From contig CAKOLG010000029.1 in the NCBI GenBank assembly GCA_934096175.1, forward strand, positions 1 through 14,898: a DNA stretch of 14,898 nt, in the 5' to 3' direction. Source of the DNA: an uncultured Bacilli bacterium (GTDB lineage: Bacteria; Bacillota_I; Bacilli_A; RF39; UBA660). The notes beneath the pieces were generated by a model. The model was not told the origin of the DNA. It made no database searches and saw only the letters and a list, made by a program, of their open reading frames with translations. Positions 1-7,224 of the stretch are shown here, piece by piece (position 1 is the first letter of the stretch; every line of letters starts with the position of its first letter). The translations under genes and the position numbers were made by a program.

Positions 1-857
1 CAGGAATTAATGTTAATACCTAATTCAAATAGAACTTTTGTCAATGGAGTTTTATTAATAATAGCCGATAAACTTTCTTTTTCAAGCATAATATTGAAAT
101 ACTCTTCTGTACCTTTTTCCATTAATAATAGTAATAATTCATATATAGCATCTGGTAATATGTATTCATACCATTCTGGTTTTATTTTACCAATACCATC
201 TAAGCCTTTTTCACGTAAATGAGCAATTAATTCATTTGAATATTTTATATTATTTTTATTAAAGTTAACAGAAAGTCTATAAGTTTTTGCAAAACAGTCT
301 TTAAAAATTTTTAAATTGTCAAGAGTATCTGAGATATTACTAATTATGGTGAATTGGGTATTTTTAATATAAGGTACTTTAATATGTGAAATAGCAGGGC
401 TTTTAAATTTACTTTTAAAATTAAGAAAGTGAACCATTGCAACTAAAGTATGTTTTAAATGACTTTCTTTAATACTTTTTAAGCCTAATTTTTCTAATTG
501 TTTAGCATTCTCATTTGGTAATTTTTCTTCATGTTCAGGATAAAGATTTACTAAATCACGCAAATCTTGAAATGAATTTTCAAAAGTCCAATTGTTAATG
601 GTATCTTTTAAAGGTTCAGAAATTTGGATTAATTCTTCATAACTCTTATCTGACGCGTTTAAAGCAATAAAGAAAATTTGGAATATTTCAAAATTAGGAA
701 TTGCTGATAGTTCTGCATGCTTTGTAGGTTTATTTAGGTTTATTATTTTATTTAATCGTTCGATGTATTCAAGAGGAACTGTTTCTACGCCATTTTGTTC
801 TGTGTCAATAACATCTTCCTCTAAAATTTTAATAAGAGATGCGATTCTTTTTTCCAT
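1..857 (-). CDS. Hypothetical helical protein, partial (C-terminus beyond left edge)
   Basis: An open frame runs on the minus strand from ATG 857-855 to the window edge without a stop, giving at least 285 residues that begin MEKRIASLIKILEEDV. An AGGTG ribosome site sits 7 nt before the ATG, inside the last codons of the upstream gene. The two genes are separated by only 2 nt, so they are almost certainly cotranscribed and probably translationally coupled. The protein is hydrophilic and predicted largely helical, with no signal peptide or membrane segment, so it is likely cytosolic. I see no catalytic motif and do not recognise the family. Its partner carries a RelE-like domain, so an accessory or antitoxin-like role is conceivable. 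However, the protein is much larger than typical antitoxins and I see no DNA-binding helix-turn-helix. The reading frame is secure; the function is unknown. Confidence 0.85.
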   Translation of the reverse strand, partial: MEKRIASLIKILEEDVIDTEQNGVETVPLEYIERLNKIINLNKPTKHAELSAIPNFEIFQIFFIALNASDKSYEELIQISEPLKDTINNWTFENSFQDLRDLVNLYPEHEEKLPNENAKQLEKLGLKSIKESHLKHTLVAMVHFLNFKSKFKSPAISHIKVPYIKNTQFTIISNISDTLDNLKIFKDCFAKTYRLSVNFNKNNIKYSNELIAHLREKGLDGIGKIKPEWYEYILPDAIYELLLLLMEKGTEEYFNIMLEKESLSAIINKTPLTKVLFELGININS

Positions 858-859
858 AA

Positions 860-1921
860 TTATTCACCTGCCTTAAGTGTTAAAGATTTACTTTTTTGCG
901 ATTCTAATAAGTTAAAAATGTCACCTAGTAGTTCTTTTTGCTCAATAAGGAAGTTTGGATTATTAACATTTTGTAAAACATAATCTTTTCCTTTATTAAA
1001 TCTTCTAATTGCTTCAGCATAGTATGCAGAGATTTTAGTGCTTTTTTGTTTATCTTTAAAGAATAATGAAGTAATTATGATGTTATTGTTAACAATTAAA
1101 TATAAAATTCTAATACCAGTTTTATTTTTATATTCCCATAAGTTACTATACTCACCACGAAGATTTTCTATATCATGAGTACTCAAGAAGTATGAGCTAG
1201 CTACTTTATCTAATGTACTTTTAATTTCTTTGAAACGTTCAGAGTATAAAGCTATGTCTCCATATAGGTAAGTACCATTTTTGGAATCGGGTAAAAAAAT
1301 CAAATTGTATTTGATGGCGGTTTCTTGATTTATAGTTGGTGTTTCTTCTTTTATTTCTACGCTATTTATTAAAGAAAGTAGATGTCTATATGATTCTATT
1401 TGATGTTGTAAAGATGTAATTGATGCTGTCTTATTATGTAATAGAGTTTTTTTGATTGTTAGCTCTATTTCTTTAATTATTCTAAAAATAGCAAATTTTA
1501 AGTTTTCAATTTTATCTTGGGGTATTGAACGTAGTTGCTTTTTTTGTTCTTCAACGTCTTTGTAAGTAATTAATCTACTTGCTTCACTTGTTAAATCACT
1601 ATATGCAACTGTTTGTTTTTCTTCTACGATTTGTACTGCCGGTTTTTTTACTTCTTCTGTGAAAGAGTTTGTGGCATTTATCATTTGTAATAAATGTTTT
1701 TTTTCATTAACTAAAGAAGCTTTAATTTTCTCATTATGTTCATATATCATTTCTAAGTAAACGTTGGTAGCTCGGTCGTCAACATCGTAAATGGTTTTGT
1801 GTAAAAAATCTAGCGGAGCAATAATAAAGTCAACTTTTGCAAGAGCTTCGGCAAATGTTGGTTCATCAAGATATTCTCGCCAATTTTCTTCTTCTAAATA
1901 TTCATCATATTTTGAAGCCAT
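860..1921 (-). CDS. Protein with C-terminal RelE/HigB-like toxin-fold domain
   Basis: This 353-aa protein starts at ATG 1921 behind a G-rich ribosome site (AGGGGG, about 1929-1935). Residues 1-200 are mostly helical, acidic then Lys-rich, and unrecognised. Residues about 205-310 resemble the RelE/HigB/ParE toxin fold: a helical region (STLDKVASSYFL), then LRGEYSNLWEYKNKTGIRIL (254-273), a strand LYLIVNNNIIITSLFF, the Lys-rich FKDKQKS (288-294), and a final helix AEAIRRF. The GxRILY strand and the following basic segment match where RelE-type toxins keep their RNA-contacting Arg/Lys residues. Family members are usually about 90-120 aa, so the 200-residue N-terminal extension is unusual. The gene heads an operon with the next gene (gap 2 nt). 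Alternative: a non-toxic scaffold that reuses the fold. The domain call is moderate; an activity is not shown. Confidence 0.8.
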   Translation of the reverse strand: MASKYDEYLEEENWREYLDEPTFAEALAKVDFIIAPLDFLHKTIYDVDDRATNVYLEMIYEHNEKIKASLVNEKKHLLQMINATNSFTEEVKKPAVQIVEEKQTVAYSDLTSEASRLITYKDVEEQKKQLRSIPQDKIENLKFAIFRIIKEIELTIKKTLLHNKTASITSLQHQIESYRHLLSLINSVEIKEETPTINQETAIKYNLIFLPDSKNGTYLYGDIALYSERFKEIKSTLDKVASSYFLSTHDIENLRGEYSNLWEYKNKTGIRILYLIVNNNIIITSLFFKDKQKSTKISAYYAEAIRRFNKGKDYVLQNVNNPNFLIEQKELLGDIFNLLESQKSKSLTLKAGE

Positions 1922-1947
1922 AAAAAAACCCCCTTTTTATAGAAGGT

Positions 1948-1975
1948 ATTATACTTAAAGTTGGGGAGATGTCAA
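1948..1975 (-). promoter_or_regulatory. Sigma-A-type promoter for the RelE-like operon
   Basis: On the minus strand, a perfect TTGACA (1975-1970) and a perfect TATAAT (1953-1948) are separated by 16 bp. Transcription would start near 1942, leaving a leader of about 20 nt before the ATG at 1921. The -35 box overlaps the stop codon of the upstream ATPase gene (1974-1972). The operon therefore has its own strong promoter rather than depending on read-through. Confidence 0.75.
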
Positions 1976-4554
1976 ATTTTACGCCTTTTTAAATAATATT
2001 TTCTTAACCAATCGATAGGTATTATTGTTAAGGCAATCATAATTACATAAATTAGTTCTGGAACTGTTAATCCATAAGTTCTAAATACATTTCCACCATT
2101 GTAAATTATATATAATTGAGCTAATAAAATGAAAGTTATAATCATAATAAATGGTTTATTATCTTTTAAGTTAGCAAATATATTTATTCTTTTAGTTCGA
2201 GCATTAAATGCATTAAAGACACCTATTAGTACAAATAATGTAAAATAAGAAGTCATTAAATATTTATTAGTTGGATCGTTTCTGATAAAATCATTTATAA
2301 ATGGGACTTTTAAAAATAAAATACAAATGATTGCCTGATATATACCTGATACCAAAATTTCACTTAACATATATTTATCAATAATAGGCGTTGTTTTGTT
2401 TATAGGTGGTTCTTTCATGTATTCTTCTAATGGTGGTTCATAGGAAAAGGCAATACCTGCTAATGTATCCATTATCATATTTATCCATAACATTTGAACA
2501 ATAGTTATGGGCGTATCAATGCCAATAAAAGGACCTATTATGGAAATAGCAACAGCACAAATGTTGACAGATAATTGAAATATTATAAATTTTCTAATAC
2601 TTTTAAAGATTGTTCGACCAAAAAGAATGGCTTTGGTAATTGATTTTATATTATCGTCTAAAATTACTATATCGCTTGCTTCTTTGGCAACTTCAGTGCC
2701 ACTGCCCATGGCAAATCCGACATCGGCTTTTTTTAAGGCTGGGGCATCGTTTACTCCATCACCTGTCATTCCTACAACATAATTTAAGGATTGTAAAACT
2801 TTTACTAAACGGCTTTTATCTGAGGGCAAAGCACGGGCAATAACTTTTATTTGCTTATGGTATTTTATTAAATCTTCGTCACTCATACTAGCTAATTCGG
2901 TTCTTGTTAATGCTAAATCGGAACTTTGAGTTATAATGCCTACTTCTTTAGCTATGCTAACAGCCGTTAGAATATCATCACCAGTTATCATTATTGGAGT
3001 AATACCAGCTTCTTTAATTGATTGAATACTTGGCTTAGATTCTGCTCTTAGTTCATCTTTAATAGTAACTAAACCAATAAAAATTAAGTTTTCAAATTTT
3101 TTAGTTATATGATATGTAGGTGATTTAGCTAATGCTATTACTCTTAAACCTTTATTAGTAGATTCTTTTAATTTGGATAATATTTCATTTTTGTTTAAAA
3201 AGTATTTTGTTTGTCCTAACTCATTTATGCATTTACTACACTTAGATACTATAAGTTCAGGAGCACCTTTAATATAGGTTGCTGTTTCAGTATCTTTTAT
3301 ACTTACTAAAGAGTATTTGTCTTTACTATTAAAAGGTTTATATTCAATGATTTGACAAGAAATATTAAAATTTTCTTTAATGAAGTTTAATAAGGCTTGA
3401 TCAGTACTATTTCCACCAATTATTTTGCCAGTACTATCAAAATTGCTTGAATTATTATAGTAAATAGATTTATAAATTGTATTTTTTAGTTCATAATTAG
3501 AAATAGTATTAAAGTTTTTGATAGGTGCCAGATTACTTGTTATTATTTCATTTACTTCTAGTTTACCTTTAGTTAATGTACCTGTTTTATCGGTTATTAG
3601 GTAATTAAGGTTGCCAGCTGTTTCAATTCCGACAAGTTTACGAACTAAAACATTGTTTTTTAACATACGACGCATATTGCTTGATAAAACTAATGTTACC
3701 ATTAAAGGAAGTCCTTCTGGAACACTTACAACGATAACTGTTACCGCTAAAGTTAAGGCATGTAAGAGATAAGAAAACATTAATTTTAAATTAGTTATGT
3801 CGCTTTGAATTAGTTGAATGTCAAAGTTATTTTCAATAATTAAACGTGAGAATAAAAATGAAAGTGAAACCAAAATTGCCCCTATGTACCCCATTTTACT
3901 AATTTGTTTAGCGAGATGTGTTAATCTTGTACGAAGTGGTGATGTTGGAACTTTTTCGCCTAATTCTTTAGCTATATTACCGTACATGGTATTTGTACCT
4001 ACTTTATCAATTATCATACGACATTCGCCACTAGTAACTATAGTTCCGCGATAAATACTGTCTTTCGGTTCTTTGTTTTTAGGAATAGTTTCGCCGTTGA
4101 TAGCTGATTCGTCTATTTCTATTTGACCTTTTATAATGTATCCATCTGCTGGTACTTTATCCCCACTGTTAAGAATTACACAATCACCAACAACTATTTC
4201 GTCAATTAAAATTTGTTTAATTTCTTTATTACGAAATACTTTGACTTTTATTTTTGATGATTCTTCTTCTAACTTTTTAAAAGCAGCTTCACTACCATAT
4301 TCTGAAATTGTTGATACTAAAGAAGCTACAAGAATAGATATAACTATTCCAATTGTTTCAAAGAAATCAAAGTCACGGAATAGAAAAATTATTTTTACGA
4401 GAAGTGCTATTATCAATATTTTAATAATTGGATCACCTAAAGATTCTAAAAATAATTTTATAAAGCTATTTTTAGATTTGCTTGCGATGACGTTAGAACC
4501 ATATTTTTTTCTTGATTCAATTACTTCTTTATCACTTAGTCCATTTGTTTTCAT
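1972..4554 (-). CDS. PMCA-like P-type Ca2+-transporting ATPase (type IIB)
   Basis: This is an 860-aa integral membrane pump that probably exports Ca2+ from the cytosol using ATP. The complete P-type signature is present. It includes PEGL in M4 (279-282), the phosphorylated Asp in DKTGTLT (D322), KGAPE in the nucleotide domain (429-433), TGD (524-526) and TGDGVNDAP (597-605). Asn692 and Asp696 in M6 (LWINMIMDT), with Asn664 in M5, match the single Ca2+ site of PMCA-like pumps; the acidic M5 residue of SERCA site I is absent. About ten membrane segments are expected: four before the phosphorylation domain and six after it. The dephosphorylation loop of the actuator domain reads NGET (153-156) instead of the usual TGES, keeping the catalytic Glu. 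The start is well supported by AGGAGG (4565-4560). A weak TATAGT (4576-4571) lies upstream, right after the neighbouring gene's terminator. Substrate assignment is inferred from motifs; Mn2+ or another cation is possible. Confidence 0.93.
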   Translation of the reverse strand: MKTNGLSDKEVIESRKKYGSNVIASKSKNSFIKLFLESLGDPIIKILIIALLVKIIFLFRDFDFFETIGIVISILVASLVSTISEYGSEAAFKKLEEESSKIKVKVFRNKEIKQILIDEIVVGDCVILNSGDKVPADGYIIKGQIEIDESAINGETIPKNKEPKDSIYRGTIVTSGECRMIIDKVGTNTMYGNIAKELGEKVPTSPLRTRLTHLAKQISKMGYIGAILVSLSFLFSRLIIENNFDIQLIQSDITNLKLMFSYLLHALTLAVTVIVVSVPEGLPLMVTLVLSSNMRRMLKNNVLVRKLVGIETAGNLNYLITDKTGTLTKGKLEVNEIITSNLAPIKNFNTISNYELKNTIYKSIYYNNSSNFDSTGKIIGGNSTDQALLNFIKENFNISCQIIEYKPFNSKDKYSLVSIKDTETATYIKGAPELIVSKCSKCINELGQTKYFLNKNEILSKLKESTNKGLRVIALAKSPTYHITKKFENLIFIGLVTIKDELRAESKPSIQSIKEAGITPIMITGDDILTAVSIAKEVGIITQSSDLALTRTELASMSDEDLIKYHKQIKVIARALPSDKSRLVKVLQSLNYVVGMTGDGVNDAPALKKADVGFAMGSGTEVAKEASDIVILDDNIKSITKAILFGRTIFKSIRKFIIFQLSVNICAVAISIIGPFIGIDTPITIVQMLWINMIMDTLAGIAFSYEPPLEEYMKEPPINKTTPIIDKYMLSEILVSGIYQAIICILFLKVPFINDFIRNDPTNKYLMTSYFTLFVLIGVFNAFNARTKRINIFANLKDNKPFIMIITFILLAQLYIIYNGGNVFRTYGLTVPELIYVIMIALTIIPIDWLRKYYLKRRKI

Positions 4555-4599
4555 ATTTGCCTCCTAGTGTACTATATGAAGGCATTGGACAAGTTATGC

Positions 4600-4624
4600 A
4601 AAAAAAAAGATCCGAACGGATCTT
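4600..4624 (-). terminator. Rho-independent terminator of the NPETG protein gene
   Basis: On the minus strand a 7-bp stem, AAGATCC/GGATCTT (4624-4618 with 4613-4607), encloses a GTTC loop and runs straight into a 9-nt T-run (to 4600). The 5' arm of the stem includes the last two bases of the TAA stop codon. Confidence 0.85.
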
Positions 4625-5372
4625 AAACTCTATAGAATTTATTATGTTTTTTAGCAATTGTAATAGCGCCGACAGCTATTAAAGCACCAGCAATAAGTAC
4701 CATGTATGATGCAAAGTTTCCTGTTTCTGGGTTAGGGTCAGCCTTAGGTGTTATTTCAGCACATGCCTTTGTCGTACCATTATTGTTTAGACCACCGGCA
4801 GTAGTATTTATTTCTGTACTTTTAACTGCATATTGAATTGCTGCACAAATTTCACCACAGTCTTTAGTTGTTGCTGTATCATCTAAGGTAACTGTAAAGT
4901 ACCCAATAGGTGTATAACCTTTGTAGTTTGTACTATTATCAATTATGTTTACTCCTGTTTTAGTTGGAGCTTTGATTGCGCCTGTTGCAGTTGATGAAAA
5001 TACTGTATAACATTTTCCTGTTGTGCTATTACATTTAAAGCTTGTATTAATTGCGCTACTTTGACCTAAAGTCAATGTTTTTTCAGTTGTAACACCAGTT
5101 AATGAACTTTTAAAATCCTTAATTGTCAAATGTTTAGTAGTAACGTTGTATGCATTTACTGCATATAAACCAGCACCAGTTGCAGAATCTGCAGTTATAT
5201 TGGCAATAATATAGCAATTAGATGTATCACCTTTTTCAATTGATGTTGGATCACATACGATACTAAAGTTATTAGCCATTGCATCAGCAGCTTTAACTTC
5301 TTTAGCTCCTATAAGTGTTAGTGAACAAATTGCTAAGATTGAAAATAAAAAATAATTCTTAATGTTTTTCAT
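4623..5372 (-). CDS. Secreted NPETG-anchored surface protein, sortase substrate
   Basis: This 249-aa protein has a classic Gram-positive signal peptide (MKNIKNYFLFSILAICSLTL..., probable cleavage after VKA, residue 28). At the C-terminus is a complete sorting signal: NPETG (214-218), a hydrophobic stretch ASYMVLIAGALIAVGAITIA (221-240) and a basic tail KKHNKFYR. The mature part (about 29-210) is Thr/Asn/Ala-rich and strand-rich with seven Cys (40, 53, 114, 121, 172, 176, 204), which could form extracellular disulfides. The pattern of a GD-containing early strand and a late GYFTVTL strand recalls cohesin-like or Ig-like beta-sandwiches, but that is only a guess. NPxTG-type motifs are typical of class B sortases, and the divergent neighbour is such a sortase, so the two are probably a dedicated pair. 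It should end up covalently attached to peptidoglycan. The start has AGGAGAGG about 9 nt upstream. The ligand or role is unknown. Confidence 0.9.
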   Translation of the reverse strand: MKNIKNYFLFSILAICSLTLIGAKEVKAADAMANNFSIVCDPTSIEKGDTSNCYIIANITADSATGAGLYAVNAYNVTTKHLTIKDFKSSLTGVTTEKTLTLGQSSAINTSFKCNSTTGKCYTVFSSTATGAIKAPTKTGVNIIDNSTNYKGYTPIGYFTVTLDDTATTKDCGEICAAIQYAVKSTEINTTAGGLNNNGTTKACAEITPKADPNPETGNFASYMVLIAGALIAVGAITIAKKHNKFYRV

Positions 5373-5414
5373 ATAATAACCTCTCCTACTTATATTCTTC
5401 CTTATTCTGTTTTA

Positions 5415-5423
5415 ATTATAACA
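5415..5423 (-). promoter_or_regulatory. Extended -10 promoter for the NPETG protein gene
   Basis: The minus strand reads TGTTATAAT (5423-5415), an extended -10 with a consensus hexamer, placing the transcription start near 5408 and giving a leader of about 35 nt. A TTGACA (5436-5431) lies only 10 bp away, too close to serve as the -35 box for this -10. No good -35 is present at 17 bp, consistent with dependence on the extended -10. Confidence 0.6.
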
Positions 5424-5450
5424 TGAATTTTGTCAAAAGAAAGATTTTTT

Positions 5451-5478
5451 TTGAAAAATTTACATTTTATGATATTAT
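5451..5478 (+). promoter_or_regulatory. Promoter for the sortase gene
   Basis: TTGAAA (5451-5456) is followed after 16 bp by TATTAT (5473-5478), preceded by TG (5470-5471) as an extended -10. Transcription would start near 5485, leaving a leader of about 28 nt before the ATG at 5513. The promoter is divergent from, and within about 30 bp of, that of the NPETG gene. Confidence 0.55.
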
Positions 5479-5512
5479 AGTATATATACTAATATATAAT
5501 AGAGGTGAAGCA

Positions 5513-7150
5513 ATGAAAAAAATTACAATTTGTTTACGTAATGATTCTCTATTATTTAAATATCATGTTAATAAGCCTGTTGATCCTAATTTACTAAATA
5601 CTAGTGTTATATTTAATAATGAATTAGTTTTTAGTGATAAATATATAAGTGAAAATATTGAAATTGTTAGTATTTTTTTAGCTGATATAACTAAAGAAAA
5701 AAAAGATATTTCAGTTTATATAACTAATAATCAAATAGCAGAAGTTGTATTACCTATACTAAAGTATATATCAACTGTTAGTTGTGTTAATTTATTAGAA
5801 GATAGTAATATTTCTTATTCGATTTGTGAAAAAATTATTAATCTTAAAAATGTTAAAAAAGTTGATTGTTACTCTATACCTACTTTTATTATTGAATTAT
5901 TTGATAAAAATAAAATTATTGTTGAATCACGTAATGAAGTATTATTTACAAGTAATTTTATGCAAAATAATAATTTGGATTCTTTTTCAAGTATTTATTA
6001 TAAAAAGGAATTATCTTTTGATGACACTATTTCGGATGATGATTTACATGATTTTAGTGATTTTTGTAGTATTAATAAATATTTGAAAGTAATTCATCTT
6101 GAAAAGTTTTCGAGTAATACAATAAAGAAAATTGTTAATGTATTAAGTAAATTAAAAAAGAAAAATATTGTTATTCAAATTCATGATGATATTAATGATT
6201 TAAGTGTTATAGAGCAGTTAAAGGCAATGAATAAGGTATTTAGGAAGCTTTATTCAATAAAATTGACATTAGTTTATTCTAAGGACTATTTGGAACAAAA
6301 TTATCTTAAACAAATTATTTTTATTACTTTGAAATATTGTTCAATTTTAATTTTCTTAATAGTCGGTTCGGTATTAGGTTATATTTTTTATAATAATTAT
6401 CAATCTGAGAAAAAAGTTAGTCAGATTACTACAGAAATTAAAGCTTTGATGGCAGAGGCTGACAATAATAAAGATGAGCAGAATGATAAAAATAATGATG
6501 AAGATGATAATAATTCTGTTGATAACTTGGAAGATGATAACAAAAGTAATAATGAAATTCAACCAACTGAAGAGGCCAAGACAATTATTAATTCATATGA
6601 TAAGTTATTACCAGTAAATCCTGATACTGTAGGATGGTTAACTGTTAATGGAACCAGAATTGATTATCCGGTTGTAAAAACTACAGATAATGCTTATTAT
6701 TTAAAGTATAATTTTTATAAGGAAAAGGATTATAATGGTTGGGTTTTTATGGATTATCGTAATAATCAAACTGAACTTGATGATAATACAATTATATATG
6801 CACATAATAGATATAGTAGCGGTGTTATGTTTGGTACTTTAAGTAAAGTTTTAGAAAATAATTGGCATAAAAATGAAAGTAATCTTTATATTACATTTAA
6901 TACATTGTATGAGAATATTCAATGGAAGGTATTTTCAATATATGGTATAGATGTAACTAATGATTATTTATATACTACATTTAATGATGAAGATGAATAT
7001 CGACTTTTTTTAGATAAGATTATAGGAAGATCTCAAATTAATTTAAGTACTGAAGTTACTACTAAAGATAAGATATTAACTTTATCAACATGTTTAGATA
7101 ATAATAGAAGATTAGTTGTTCATGCAGTTAAGGTTAATAATAATCAATAA
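5513..7150 (+). CDS. Class B-type sortase with a large cytosolic N-terminal domain
   Basis: This is a 545-aa membrane transpeptidase that would cleave the NPETG signal and join the protein to the cell wall. Residues 1-265 have no signal peptide and alternate strands and helices; I do not recognise this domain, which should face the cytosol. One membrane helix spans about 269-293. An Asp/Asn/Glu-rich linker (about 315-350) follows. The extracellular sortase domain is about 355-545, with DTVGWLTVNGTRIDYPVV (381 on), the catalytic His in YAHNR (H431), Cys in TLSTC (C527) and Arg in NRRLVV (R532/R533). These match SrtB, which is normally only about 240 aa; the doubled length comes from the N-terminal domain. 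I chose ATG 5513, with GAGGTG 5 nt upstream. The alternative ATG at 5423 lacks a ribosome site and lies upstream of the promoter. The neighbouring divergent NPETG protein is the likely substrate. Confidence 0.9.
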   Translation: MKKITICLRNDSLLFKYHVNKPVDPNLLNTSVIFNNELVFSDKYISENIEIVSIFLADITKEKKDISVYITNNQIAEVVLPILKYISTVSCVNLLEDSNISYSICEKIINLKNVKKVDCYSIPTFIIELFDKNKIIVESRNEVLFTSNFMQNNNLDSFSSIYYKKELSFDDTISDDDLHDFSDFCSINKYLKVIHLEKFSSNTIKKIVNVLSKLKKKNIVIQIHDDINDLSVIEQLKAMNKVFRKLYSIKLTLVYSKDYLEQNYLKQIIFITLKYCSILIFLIVGSVLGYIFYNNYQSEKKVSQITTEIKALMAEADNNKDEQNDKNNDEDDNNSVDNLEDDNKSNNEIQPTEEAKTIINSYDKLLPVNPDTVGWLTVNGTRIDYPVVKTTDNAYYLKYNFYKEKDYNGWVFMDYRNNQTELDDNTIIYAHNRYSSGVMFGTLSKVLENNWHKNESNLYITFNTLYENIQWKVFSIYGIDVTNDYLYTTFNDEDEYRLFLDKIIGRSQINLSTEVTTKDKILTLSTCLDNNRRLVVHAVKVNNNQ

Positions 7151-7171
7151 GCTTAAAAGGCTTATTTTTTT
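7146..7171 (+). terminator. Rho-independent terminator of the sortase gene
   Basis: A 7-bp stem, AATAAGC (7146-7152) with GCTTATT (7160-7166), has a 7-nt loop and a T-run through 7171. The 5' arm contains the TAA stop codon (7148-7150). Confidence 0.8.
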
Positions 7172-7190
7172 AATTGTTTAAGTTTTTTTA

Positions 7191-7199
7191 TGCTATAAT
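7191..7199 (+). promoter_or_regulatory. Extended -10 promoter for the 1379-aa gene
   Basis: TGCTATAAT (7191-7199), preceded by TA (a TRTG-type extension), lies 26 nt before the ATG. No convincing -35 box is found; TTGTTT at 7174 is only 14 bp away. The ribosome site GGAGGGG (7214-7220) follows. Confidence 0.6.
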
Positions 7200-7224
7200 T
7201 AATTAAATAATATGGAGGGGTATT

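Noticed and set aside
10..222. Plus-strand 70-aa frame
   Set aside because: It is antisense to the partial minus-strand gene, with no ribosome site and no sensible protein features.
5431..5436. TTGACA on the minus strand as -35 of the NPETG gene promoter
   Set aside because: It is only 10 bp from the TATAAT, too short for sigma-A; the extended -10 is the better explanation.
5423..5512. Upstream ATG at 5423 that would extend the sortase by 30 residues
   Set aside because: It has no ribosome site and lies upstream of the predicted promoter. ATG 5513 has a good ribosome site at the right distance.
6374..6562. Minus-strand Ile-rich 62-aa frame
   Set aside because: It is an antisense shadow of the Asp/Asn-rich linker of the sortase.
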